Of a stretch of 64,000 nt of DNA, positions 54,618-63,318 are shown piece after piece. Origin of the DNA: Brumimicrobium aurantiacum (GTDB lineage: Bacteria; Bacteroidota; Bacteroidia; Flavobacteriales_D; Crocinitomicaceae); the NCBI RefSeq assembly GCF_003402975.1, contig NZ_QURB01000001.1:372001-436000 (forward strand). Reading direction: 5' to 3'. The translations under genes and the position numbers were made by a program. Position 1 is the stretch's first letter. Each line of letters opens with the position of its first letter. Under the pieces are notes generated by a model, which saw only the letters and a program-made list of their open reading frames with translations, ran no database searches and had not been told where the DNA came from.

Positions 54618-55949
54618 TTATTCTACCAAAGCCTTATAGACATCGTTTCCGTTGGCGTACACAAACAAGGTCAATACAATGATAAATCCAACCAATTGTG
54701 CATATTCAAGCACTTTTTGAGGCGCCTCTTTACCTGTAATCATTTCATATAGTAAAAACACAATATGACCACCATCCAATGCAGGAATAGGTAAGATATT
54801 CATTATGGCCAAGACCAAGGAAAGAAATGCAGTATTAATCCAGAAAACTTGCCAATCCCAAGCTGGAGGAAATAAACTACCAATCGCTCCAAAACCACCA
54901 ACATTTTTAGCTCCTTTTGAAGTAAAGATCAATGGTAATTGTGCGGCATAATCATACATTGTCCAACCAGCCTTACTAATTCCTCTAGAAATTGATTCTC
55001 CAAAAGTAAAATCAGTATGTGTTGCTTTTAGCCATTCAGGGTTTTTCGCCAAGAAACCAATTGTTTTATTGACATCGGTATAAATCTCTAATTCTTTATA
55101 TTCTCCGTTTCTATAAAGTCCAACACTAGCAAGCGCAGTATCTTCCTCTATTTTTGCGAGTTCATATTGTAATTCGTGGAAATAAGGTGTTGAAACTCCG
55201 TTAATACTCACAATACTATCGCCTTTGGTTAAACCTTTCACGAATGCATCTCTATCTAGCAAAACAGAATCTACAATCGTAGTTTTTCGTGGATTAAAGG
55301 CTAAAACAGCATCATTTTTCCACATCCAATCATTGATCTCCTCATCTAGTTTAACGTTGATTTTTTCGCCATTTGGTTTTTGCACTTCTAAATTTCTATA
55401 ACCACGCAAGAAAATTTGGATATTAACCAAGCTTGAGTTCTCAACTTTTTCTCCATCAACAGCAGTGATGATATCACCATCTTCGATTTCAGGATACAAT
55501 GCTTGAAACTCAGGATTCACTGCAAGGCCATATTTTAAGGTTTCATTTTTAACCACGCTTTCACCCCATGCAGAGACAACCATAGTATAAATAAAGAAAC
55601 CAACGATAACATTTACGACTACACCTGCTACCATTACAATCAGACGTTGCCAAGCAGGTTTTGAGCGAAACTCATCGTCTTTTGGGGGTTGCGCCATTTG
55701 ATCTTTGTCCATCGACTCATCAATCATACCTGCAATTTTAACATATCCACCCAGAGGCAACCAACCGATTCCCCATTCTGTATCTCCAATTTTCTTTTTC
55801 AACAAGGAAAAATAAGGGTCAAAGAAAAGGTAAAATTTCTCTACACGAATTTTAAATGCACGGGCAGCTAAATAGTGACCAAACTCATGAAGAGTAACAA
55901 GAATAGCGAGAGATAATAATAGTTGAGCGGCTTTAATCCAGAAATCCAT
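54618..55949 (-). CDS. rseP: RIP metalloprotease RseP (site-2 protease)
   Basis: 443 residues. Zinc motif 'TLHEFGHYLAARAF' near residues 19-32 (HExxH) and the third ligand in 'LPIPALDGGHIVFLLYE' near 388-404; two PDZ-type regions between ('IEDGDIITAVDGEKV', 'TKGDSIVSINGVS'), and at least four membrane helices. Cuts membrane-embedded anti-sigma factors and signal peptides in envelope-stress control. Confidence 0.94.
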   Translation of the reverse strand: MDFWIKAAQLLLSLAILVTLHEFGHYLAARAFKIRVEKFYLFFDPYFSLLKKKIGDTEWGIGWLPLGGYVKIAGMIDESMDKDQMAQPPKDDEFRSKPAWQRLIVMVAGVVVNVIVGFFIYTMVVSAWGESVVKNETLKYGLAVNPEFQALYPEIEDGDIITAVDGEKVENSSLVNIQIFLRGYRNLEVQKPNGEKINVKLDEEINDWMWKNDAVLAFNPRKTTIVDSVLLDRDAFVKGLTKGDSIVSINGVSTPYFHELQYELAKIEEDTALASVGLYRNGEYKELEIYTDVNKTIGFLAKNPEWLKATHTDFTFGESISRGISKAGWTMYDYAAQLPLIFTSKGAKNVGGFGAIGSLFPPAWDWQVFWINTAFLSLVLAIMNILPIPALDGGHIVFLLYEMITGKEAPQKVLEYAQLVGFIIVLTLFVYANGNDVYKALVE

Positions 55950-56050
55950 AATTTATTCAATTGAATTTACAAATATGGGAATAAAACCATCAAGATTTAC
56001 TTAAAAAATTGATTTTAGTCCATGGAAATCATTAAAAAAAGTGAAAGAGC

Positions 56051-57865
56051 CTATTGAACTACCAGTTTCAAGGTTGAGTTATATTTTCCTTCAACGAAAG
56101 TTTTAACGAAGTAAACACCAGATTCAGCATTAAGCAAAATTGATCTTACATTTAATTCATCTGGTAAAAGTGTTAAACACTTCATCAATTTTCCGTTAAC
56201 ATTATAAATTTCAAGTTCTGTAGTATGATTTGTTGATATTGTATTTTTCAACCTAAAAGAACCTGATGTAGGATTAGGAACCAATATAAAAGATTGAGAT
56301 TGTACTCTATCTATAGCTATTGGACCATAAGTTGTCTCTTTACCATCATAATCTACTTGAATTAATCGATAGTAAGAAACACCTGAATATGGACGGTGAT
56401 CTTCGTGTAAGTAGTACGAAACATTAGAAGTTGTTCCATTGGCTTTCACCTCTGATACTTGACTGTAGATTTTTCCATCAGTACTTTTTTGAATGATATA
56501 ATAATCAGCATTAAGTTCTGAAGCTGTTTCCCAAATTACATCTACATGATTTTCGTTTGAATGAACATTAAATTCTGTCAACTCTACAGGTAAAGGAGTT
56601 TGAACTGAATTAATAGAACCTAATGTAAATTCATCTGAGTCCTCAAAATCAACATTTGAAAAATTAATCGTACTTCCATTTACAACCCCAACTAATGGAG
56701 TAATATCATTGTCTGCAAAACCATCTCCATCTCGATCAATAATAAGTCTTACATCACTATATTCAATAGGTGAAAAACCGCTTAAATCAAAGCTTACATC
56801 AGTAGCTCCAACATCACCTATTTCAGAAGTTTTCCATGTTCTTGACATTCGAGATTTTATTACTAATCCATCAACATCAACAGTATTATTAGTTGAAAAT
56901 GGAGCTTCATTGTGTCCCCAAAGCAAAAAATCTCCATCATACATATTTTGAGGTGATTTTATGCGTACTATAGCAGATCCTTGTGAATCATTGTGTTTAT
57001 TTTGGCTATCATCTTGTCCTATCCCTGCCACTTCTCCTGCATGCGTATTCCTGTGTTGATAAATGGTTTTTGCATTAGGTAAATCAAAGTCATATTTACT
57101 TGCCAAGTAATTCTCTACGATTTTCATTTCTGCAGTATTTAAAACTCGGTTATAGTGTAAAATTTCAGACATATCACCTTTAAACCTAAGATGATAATTT
57201 TTGTTCAAGCCACCCAATACAAGATCTTGATTACTATTTCCTATGGCTGTGGCATCATCTCTATGTGTTTCAATTACATCCCCTGATTCAAAAATCCTAG
57301 ATCGCTTATCAACATTTCTTGACCCATCAAAATCAAAACCAACCATAGTTTTAGATCCATTTGTAAAACTTTGAGTTGTATTGAAACGGTTATCCCTTTT
57401 TTCGGTATCTAAAGTCAAAGTATTTCCAGACCAAAAAAAGAACGAATAAGAATAATCAGTACTGGTTGAATAGTTTACTCTTTTTCCAAGTATACCTCTT
57501 GCCTGCCCATCCAAATTGGCACACCTCACTATAGTATAAAAAGTAATTTGTCGACTATCATCCAAAATATCTGCATCCCCAATAAACATTTGATCATCAC
57601 TACCATCGAATACTATACTCGGTCGACCATTAATAGCACTATTTGAGGAGTAAATTGGTCTTTCTACAGTGGATGGATTTGAAGCATCATTATTATTCCC
57701 AGACTGGTCTTCCCAAGTTATAACAGGATCTCCATCAGAAAGTCCAAGAATATTATCAGCTTTTAACCATAAACCATTATCAGAAGAGCTTCCAACCCCA
57801 CCTGGTCCGAATTGAGAAAAAACACTTAAGGGGATTAAAGTCAAAAAAAACAATACAACTTTCAT
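56051..57865 (-). CDS. Secreted LamG-like protein with type IX sorting domain, paralogue 1
   Basis: 604 residues from ATG 57865, which begins the signal peptide MKVVLFFLTLIPLSVFSQ. 'NGLWLKADNI' and 'PSIVFDGSDDQMF' mark a LamG/concanavalin-like domain; then a conserved region with 'EVAGIGQDDSQN' and 'YDGDFLLWGHNEAPF', a beta domain with 'PVELTEFNVHSNENHVDVIW', and the C-terminal sorting domain ('LVPNPTSGSFRLKN' to the end). Very like the next gene (about half the positions by eye), so a tandem duplication. The box TACTTTTG (57870-57877) lies 4 bases before the ATG. Confidence 0.85.
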   Translation of the reverse strand: MKVVLFFLTLIPLSVFSQFGPGGVGSSSDNGLWLKADNILGLSDGDPVITWEDQSGNNNDASNPSTVERPIYSSNSAINGRPSIVFDGSDDQMFIGDADILDDSRQITFYTIVRCANLDGQARGILGKRVNYSTSTDYSYSFFFWSGNTLTLDTEKRDNRFNTTQSFTNGSKTMVGFDFDGSRNVDKRSRIFESGDVIETHRDDATAIGNSNQDLVLGGLNKNYHLRFKGDMSEILHYNRVLNTAEMKIVENYLASKYDFDLPNAKTIYQHRNTHAGEVAGIGQDDSQNKHNDSQGSAIVRIKSPQNMYDGDFLLWGHNEAPFSTNNTVDVDGLVIKSRMSRTWKTSEIGDVGATDVSFDLSGFSPIEYSDVRLIIDRDGDGFADNDITPLVGVVNGSTINFSNVDFEDSDEFTLGSINSVQTPLPVELTEFNVHSNENHVDVIWETASELNADYYIIQKSTDGKIYSQVSEVKANGTTSNVSYYLHEDHRPYSGVSYYRLIQVDYDGKETTYGPIAIDRVQSQSFILVPNPTSGSFRLKNTISTNHTTELEIYNVNGKLMKCLTLLPDELNVRSILLNAESGVYFVKTFVEGKYNSTLKLVVQ

Positions 57866-57929
57866 ATTACAAAAGTAACATATCATCTTTAGAAATGTTC
57901 GAACCAACTATCTAAGGATTGTTAAACAA

Positions 57930-59741
57930 TTACTTCACAAACAATTTCAAGACAGCGCTAGCTCCATTGGATTGAGAGACCCTAACCATGTATAATCCTG
58001 AATTTAGGTTTAAATTAATATGCTTATAATTTAATTCATTAGGTTGAAGCGTCAAATCATAAACCTTTTGTCCCGTGGCATTTAGTATTGATACATTTGT
58101 ATTTTCCATTGTTGCAATTGCACTTTTAACCCTAAACCTACCATTAGAAGGATTAGGCACAATAGAAAAAGCTTGATCTTGTACACGATCTACGGAAACT
58201 GTTCCATATTTTGTTTCTTCTCCATTAATATCGACTTGAATCAATCGATAATATGAAATACCAGAAAATGGTGAATCGTCAATAATTGAATATTCACTTC
58301 TATTGGTAGTAGTACCAACAGCTTTTATTCGTGCGATGTTATTAAAATCCACCCCATATTTACTTTTCTGCACCAAATAATAATCAGCATCTAACTCTGA
58401 AGCTGTACTCCAATTAATTTCAACGTTCTTTTCATTCGAAATAGCATTAAAATCTGTCAACTCTACAGGTAAAGGAGTTTGTTCAACATTAATTGAACCA
58501 AGTGTAAAACTGTCTCCATCAAAAAGTTCTACACCTTCAAATACAATCTTATCTCCATTAATAATTGTAGCATAATCAATCACATTTGCATTTGCAAAAG
58601 TACTTTGTGTAACCAACAAGCGGATATCTGACGCTGTAACAGGAGAAAAATCTGAAATATCAAAGGTCATGTCAACTTTTCCTAAATCACCCGTTTTACT
58701 CACCTTCCAAGTTCTTGACATACGTGACTGAATCGTAGCTTGATCTACATCTATAATGTTGTTATACTCGAGTGAAGCTCCATTGTGTCCCCACATCAAA
58801 TAATCCCTACCTGTAAGATTTGATGGATTATTGATTCTGACGATTGAACGACCTTGTGCATCATCATGAAAGTTACTGTTATCTTCTTTACCTATTCCAG
58901 CAACATCATGATCATGTGAGGACTCATGATGGTACATTTTATTTGCTACTGTAATACCATACTTCGCTCCTAAATAATTTTCAACAATAATTCTTTGGGC
59001 AGTATTTAATCTATAGTTGAAATGAATAATTTCTGAGTATAAACCGCCTAGTCTATAAAAGCCTCCATTAGTATAATCATAATTCAAGCCACCTAATGTT
59101 AGGCCCCTATCACTATTTTGCACTAAAGTTGAGGACTCGATAGATTCAGCCAAGAGGTTACCACCGTTAAATATACGGGATCTTTTCTCTACAGGTTGAG
59201 TACCATCAAAATCAAAGGCAAGTAAATAGTCTTTTCCATTATTAAAACCAACAGGAGTGGCAAATCTATTGTTTTGGGTGGTGACATCTAAATTCAATTT
59301 ATAACCATGGTAAAAGAAGAAAGTATAGGCATAATTGGTACTCGTGTTTTGATCAACTCTTTTACCAAAAATTCCACGTGGTTTTCCATCTAGATTTGTA
59401 GGCCTTACAACAGCAAACATCGTAATTCCTGAAGTACCGTCTAATATTGTGTGATTATTATTCACCTCCATTTGGTCATCACTTCCATCAAATCGAAGAG
59501 AGGGTTTCCCATTAATACCATTAGAAACATATACTGGCTGTTCAGCTGATGTTTGATTTCTCGCAGGATTACCATTACCGGAGTCATCATTCCATATTTC
59601 TACGGTGTTTGCATTTGGAGTAATTGAACTAGCATCTAACCATAAGCCATTGGTAGATGGAGAACCTACACCACCTGGACCAAATTGGCCATGCGCGCAA
59701 ACACAATGAAAAACCGCTAAAGCTATAATAATCAATCTCAT
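57930..59741 (-). CDS. Secreted LamG-like protein with type IX sorting domain, paralogue 2
   Basis: 603 residues with signal peptide (to 'CVCAHGQ'). The same order of motifs as its neighbour: 'GPGGVGSPSTNGLWLDASSI', 'PSLRFDGSDDQMEV', 'DVAGIGKEDNSNFHDDAQG', 'DYLMWGHNGAS', 'PLPVELTDFNAIS' and a C-terminal sorting domain ('SIVPNPSNGRFRVKS', 'GASAVLKLFVK'). Probably a surface adhesin; no enzyme motif. It has a good promoter at 59770-59800. Confidence 0.85.
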   Translation of the reverse strand: MRLIIIALAVFHCVCAHGQFGPGGVGSPSTNGLWLDASSITPNANTVEIWNDDSGNGNPARNQTSAEQPVYVSNGINGKPSLRFDGSDDQMEVNNNHTILDGTSGITMFAVVRPTNLDGKPRGIFGKRVDQNTSTNYAYTFFFYHGYKLNLDVTTQNNRFATPVGFNNGKDYLLAFDFDGTQPVEKRSRIFNGGNLLAESIESSTLVQNSDRGLTLGGLNYDYTNGGFYRLGGLYSEIIHFNYRLNTAQRIIVENYLGAKYGITVANKMYHHESSHDHDVAGIGKEDNSNFHDDAQGRSIVRINNPSNLTGRDYLMWGHNGASLEYNNIIDVDQATIQSRMSRTWKVSKTGDLGKVDMTFDISDFSPVTASDIRLLVTQSTFANANVIDYATIINGDKIVFEGVELFDGDSFTLGSINVEQTPLPVELTDFNAISNEKNVEINWSTASELDADYYLVQKSKYGVDFNNIARIKAVGTTTNRSEYSIIDDSPFSGISYYRLIQVDINGEETKYGTVSVDRVQDQAFSIVPNPSNGRFRVKSAIATMENTNVSILNATGQKVYDLTLQPNELNYKHINLNLNSGLYMVRVSQSNGASAVLKLFVK

Positions 59742-59769
59742 ACAAGTGGAGTTAGTTAATGATTCTCCC

Positions 59770-59800
59770 CAAAAGTAATAAATTAACTTAGAGCCACAAA
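59770..59800 (-). promoter_or_regulatory. Promoter of the second LamG-like T9SS gene
   Basis: On the minus strand TTTG (59797-59800), 19 bases, then TACTTTTG (59770-59777), a full match to the Bacteroidota consensus, 28 bases before the ATG. Confidence 0.65.
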
Positions 59801-59834
59801 ATTATAATTGAAAGTTAACCAAAAATGGTTAGTC

Positions 59835-60515
59835 TTAAGAATTATCGAATCCAGAGAAGTAAACCTTAGTTTCGTCGACATTTAAGCGTAAGAGGCGCAT
59901 AAACTCTTCCTGCTGGTCATTTGGTATCATATTTAGTTGAAAATCGAGCACCAAATCGTTGTTATTGTATTCGAAAAAAAGTTGTCCTTTTGAAATAGAA
60001 ATTCGCTTTAACCCTTTAAAATAAATTGCCACTACTTCACGATCTACAGCAACAATTGCTTTACTTGTCATCCCAACTCTATATTTATGACCAACCACAC
60101 CTCTTAAGGTATTGGCAATTGCATCTGCAATAAAGATGAAAAAAATAAGGGTAATAAATAAAGCATCTTTAGAAAAGACAAAAAACACGATTCCAATCAA
60201 GAAAAAGCCAACAACTTCAAGACTATTGTACAACAATACACGTTGAAGTCTCTCTGAGTTAATTTTAGAATTAAATTGAAACTTTTCTTTTTGATTTACA
60301 ATCTTTATTCCCGACCACTTTCTTGAAGAACGTGATGCACCTAGAAGAAAGAGTAAACCGGCGGCAATTCCAAAGACCAATTCAGTATATTCGAACTGGT
60401 CTCCGTGAATTTTAAGGCCAAAAATACCAAACACCTCATTAAGTCCAACTGCAAACGCAAAAGGCAGTGTTAGCACTGAGATAATGAAAATCCAGGTATT
60501 GTATATTTTATTCAT
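59835..60515 (-). CDS. Membrane protein of unknown function in the DUF349 operon
   Basis: 226 residues with two pairs of hydrophobic helices (about 8-27 and 45-62; 97-112 and 115-133) and a C-terminal soluble half of PH-like beta character ('GMTSKAIVAVDREVVAIYFK', 'KGQLFFEYNNNDLVLDF'). Its start overlaps the end of the DUF349 gene by 8 bases, so it belongs to that operon. No family recognised. Confidence 0.65.
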   Translation of the reverse strand: MNKIYNTWIFIISVLTLPFAFAVGLNEVFGIFGLKIHGDQFEYTELVFGIAAGLLFLLGASRSSRKWSGIKIVNQKEKFQFNSKINSERLQRVLLYNSLEVVGFFLIGIVFFVFSKDALFITLIFFIFIADAIANTLRGVVGHKYRVGMTSKAIVAVDREVVAIYFKGLKRISISKGQLFFEYNNNDLVLDFQLNMIPNDQQEEFMRLLRLNVDETKVYFSGFDNS

Positions 60516-62211
60516 TAGGTATCATTTTAAGCTTTGCTTTAAGACTATTTAATTTTTCTTGCTCCGCTTTGATATTATTTTCAACTTGTTCTTTTAGGGC
60601 ATTTGCTCCTTTAGAATTTGCAAAGAATCCAAGATTATTCTCAAATTGAATAATTTCTTGCTTCACATTGCTCATCTCATTGCGGATGGCTTGTTTTTCC
60701 TTTTCGAACATTTCAGCAGCATTTCCACTCCCTTGAATTGTTTTAATGCGCGCTTCAAACATTACCTTTTCTTTTTCTTCTCCTTCAAGGTTTAGAGAAG
60801 CATAAAGTTTATCTATCGCAGCTTTGTAACTTTTAAAAACATTGTCCTTTTGTTTTGAAGGCACAAAACCAATTGCGTTAAAACGTTCAGTAAAATCATT
60901 GATTTTGGCAATCGCTTCTTCTTTGTTTTCGGGTAAATTACAATTTGAAATCTCTTCGATTAATTCTTCCTTCGCTTTTAGGTTACCTTCGAAAGCTTTA
61001 TCTTTTTCTTCGAAATGTGCTTGTTTACCATCAAAAAAGGCATCACAAGCCCCACGAAATTCCTTCCACAGTTTTTGTTCATTTTTCTGACCAGCACTTC
61101 CTGCTCTTTTCCATTGCTTTTGAAGGTCGATAATTGCTTTTGTTGTTGCACCCCAATCAGTGCTTTCTTTAAGCTCATTCACTTTAGCAATCAAAGCTTT
61201 TTTAACCTCAGCAACTTTATCATATTCCTTTTGAATATCTTTGTAGAAATCACTTTTCTCATCAAAAAACTGATCGCATAACCCTCTAAAAGTAGACCAA
61301 ACCTCATCGTTTTCTTTCTTCGGACCAAATCCAATTCCTTTCCAATCTTTTTGTAAAGCAAGTACATCTTTAGTTTGTGCAGACCATGCTTTTACGTCTG
61401 TACGCGCTTGAGCCAGGATTGTTTCCATTTTCTGAATCAACTCTTTCTTTTGAGCGATATTGGCTTGCATTTTCTCTCTTCGATCATCATAGAAAGAACG
61501 AATACGGTCATAAATCTTATTTACAGTTGAATAGTACTCATCCTTCAATTCTTCCCATTGCTCTTGTTTGGTTGGACCTACGTCTTCCCATTCATTTTGC
61601 AATTGTTTAATTGAAGCCTCAACTTCCTTGATTTTCTCTACCTTGAGTAGCGCTTTGATTTGCTCAATTAAAGCTTTCTTTGTTTCGTAATTCTTTTTGA
61701 AATCATAGTCTTTGATTTCTTTGTAGATGTTCATATTGTAGAAAAACTGTTCCAACAAACGACTGTATTCTTGTTGAACATCATTTCTCTTATCACGTGG
61801 AATGTCACCTACTTCTTTCCACTTTTCATTGATTTCTTTATGCGCAGAAAAAGCAGCTCCGATATTTTCTTCATCTGAAATAACAGACTGAAGTTGATTG
61901 ATCAAAGCTCTTTTCTTTCTTAAGTTCTCTTCCTCTTCAGAACGCTTAGCGTCAATCACCGCCTTACGTTTTTCTTTGTATGGAGAAAAGATTTCATAAA
62001 ACTCTTCTTTGAGTGGTGTCATCCAATCTTGTTCAGTGAATTCTTCACCTTTATCTTTGGCTTCTAGTTCAGCAATCTGAAACTGACGAGTCGCTTCAAT
62101 TAAATAATCTTCAAATTGCGTTCGCAATTCATTCACTTCTCTTCCAGTACTTAGAACATTTTCCTTCTCGGTTAGTTCTTTAAGTGCCTCAATAAACTCT
62201 CTTTTCTCCAT
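60508..62211 (-). CDS. DUF349 repeat protein
   Basis: 567 residues, almost wholly helical and charged. Repeats of the DUF349 type ('WKEVGDIPRDKRNDVQQEY', 'WEDVGPTKQEQWEELKDEY', 'WKGIGFGPKKENDEVWSTF', 'WKRAGSAGQKNEQKLWKEF') occur at least four times, followed by a coiled coil. DUF349 proteins are cytoplasmic and of unclear function, although often essential-looking in Bacteroidota. It is the middle gene of the kinase - DUF349 - membrane protein operon. Confidence 0.88.
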   Translation of the reverse strand: MEKREFIEALKELTEKENVLSTGREVNELRTQFEDYLIEATRQFQIAELEAKDKGEEFTEQDWMTPLKEEFYEIFSPYKEKRKAVIDAKRSEEEENLRKKRALINQLQSVISDEENIGAAFSAHKEINEKWKEVGDIPRDKRNDVQQEYSRLLEQFFYNMNIYKEIKDYDFKKNYETKKALIEQIKALLKVEKIKEVEASIKQLQNEWEDVGPTKQEQWEELKDEYYSTVNKIYDRIRSFYDDRREKMQANIAQKKELIQKMETILAQARTDVKAWSAQTKDVLALQKDWKGIGFGPKKENDEVWSTFRGLCDQFFDEKSDFYKDIQKEYDKVAEVKKALIAKVNELKESTDWGATTKAIIDLQKQWKRAGSAGQKNEQKLWKEFRGACDAFFDGKQAHFEEKDKAFEGNLKAKEELIEEISNCNLPENKEEAIAKINDFTERFNAIGFVPSKQKDNVFKSYKAAIDKLYASLNLEGEEKEKVMFEARIKTIQGSGNAAEMFEKEKQAIRNEMSNVKQEIIQFENNLGFFANSKGANALKEQVENNIKAEQEKLNSLKAKLKMIPNE

Positions 62212-62231
62212 TGTAATAGATATTAAATAGA

Positions 62232-63149
62232 TTAATCCATTTTAAAATTCGTCAAATCGACAAACTTTTGAATACGACCTTCTATTTCACTTTTTGTTAA
62301 ATTCTCTAATCTTTCAGTACCAAATTTCTCCACACAGAATGAAGCCATTGCAGACCCCGCAATAACACCTCTTTTCATATTCTCAAAAGAAATATCATCT
62401 GACGAAGCTAAATAACCAACAAATCCTCCAGCAAATACATCTCCAGCTCCTGTTGGGTCAAACACATCCTCCAAAGGTAATGCTGGTGCAAAGAAGGTGT
62501 TTTCACCGTGGAACAATAATGCACCGTGCTCACCTTTCTTAATCACCAAATATTTTGGTCCCATATCACGAATCACCTTCGCTGCTTTCACTAAAGAATA
62601 CTCACCAGAAAGTTGACGCGCTTCCTCATCGTTGATGATTAAGATATCTACTTTTTTTAAGGTTTTCTTCAAGTCATCCATTGCGATATCCATCCAAAAG
62701 TTCATGGTATCCATTGCAATCAACTTAGGACGCTTCTCCATTCTTTCAATTACCTTCAACTGAACGTCTGGACTTAAGTTTCCTAGCATTAAGTATTCAC
62801 AACCTTGGTAAGAATCTGGGATAATTGGATCAAAATGCTCCAATACATTTAATTCAGTAACAAGTGTGTCTCTTGAATTCATATCATTTCGGTACTTTCC
62901 TGACCAAAAGAAAGTTTTTTCACCTTCCTTGATTTGAAGACCTTCTAGATTAACACCTTTATCTGTTAATTTGTCTAACATTTCTTGTGGAAAATCCTCT
63001 CCAACAACAGAAACAATATTCTGTTTTTTCATGAAATATGAAGAAGAAAAAGCGATGTATGTACCTGCTCCTCCGATAATTTTATCTGTTTTTCCAAACG
63101 GTGTTTCAATAGCATCAAACGCGACACTTCCAACTGTTACTAAACTCAT
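62232..63149 (-). CDS. PfkB family carbohydrate/nucleoside kinase
   Basis: 305 residues. The PfkB signature 'VFDPTGAGDVFAGGFVGYL' is near 224-242 (GAGD with catalytic Asp), and the N-terminal 'FGKTDKIIGGAGTYIAFSSS' is the sugar-binding glycine motif. The fold is closest to the small ribokinase/adenosine-kinase-like enzymes; substrate not shown. First gene of its operon, 20 bases before DUF349. A TATATTTG box (63167-63174) precedes it. Confidence 0.88.
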   Translation of the reverse strand: MSLVTVGSVAFDAIETPFGKTDKIIGGAGTYIAFSSSYFMKKQNIVSVVGEDFPQEMLDKLTDKGVNLEGLQIKEGEKTFFWSGKYRNDMNSRDTLVTELNVLEHFDPIIPDSYQGCEYLMLGNLSPDVQLKVIERMEKRPKLIAMDTMNFWMDIAMDDLKKTLKKVDILIINDEEARQLSGEYSLVKAAKVIRDMGPKYLVIKKGEHGALLFHGENTFFAPALPLEDVFDPTGAGDVFAGGFVGYLASSDDISFENMKRGVIAGSAMASFCVEKFGTERLENLTKSEIEGRIQKFVDLTNFKMD

Positions 63150-63166
63150 AATCTTTAATTTTAGTG

Positions 63167-63174
63167 CAAATATA
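63167..63174 (-). promoter_or_regulatory. TAnnTTTG box of the PfkB-type kinase operon
   Basis: TATATTTG on the minus strand, 17 bases before the ATG; no clear -33 TTG at standard distance. Confidence 0.45.
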
Positions 63175-63306
63175 TTGTTTAATATAAAGATACGCCATTA
63201 AGAGACCTACAATATTCTTCTATTTCCCAAAAAGCCATGTACCTTTTTAAAACATTCTACGTTAATAAGTATAACCAGCTTGGTCAATTTGTAATAGATT
63301 CCCTAT

Positions 63307-63314
63307 TAATTTTG
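63307..63314 (+). promoter_or_regulatory. TAnnTTTG box of the AsmA-like gene, possibly leaderless
   Basis: TAATTTTG four bases before the ATG at 63319; weak -33 candidates TTTG (63288-63291) or TTG (63280-63282). Confidence 0.35.
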
Positions 63315-63318
63315 TTTT

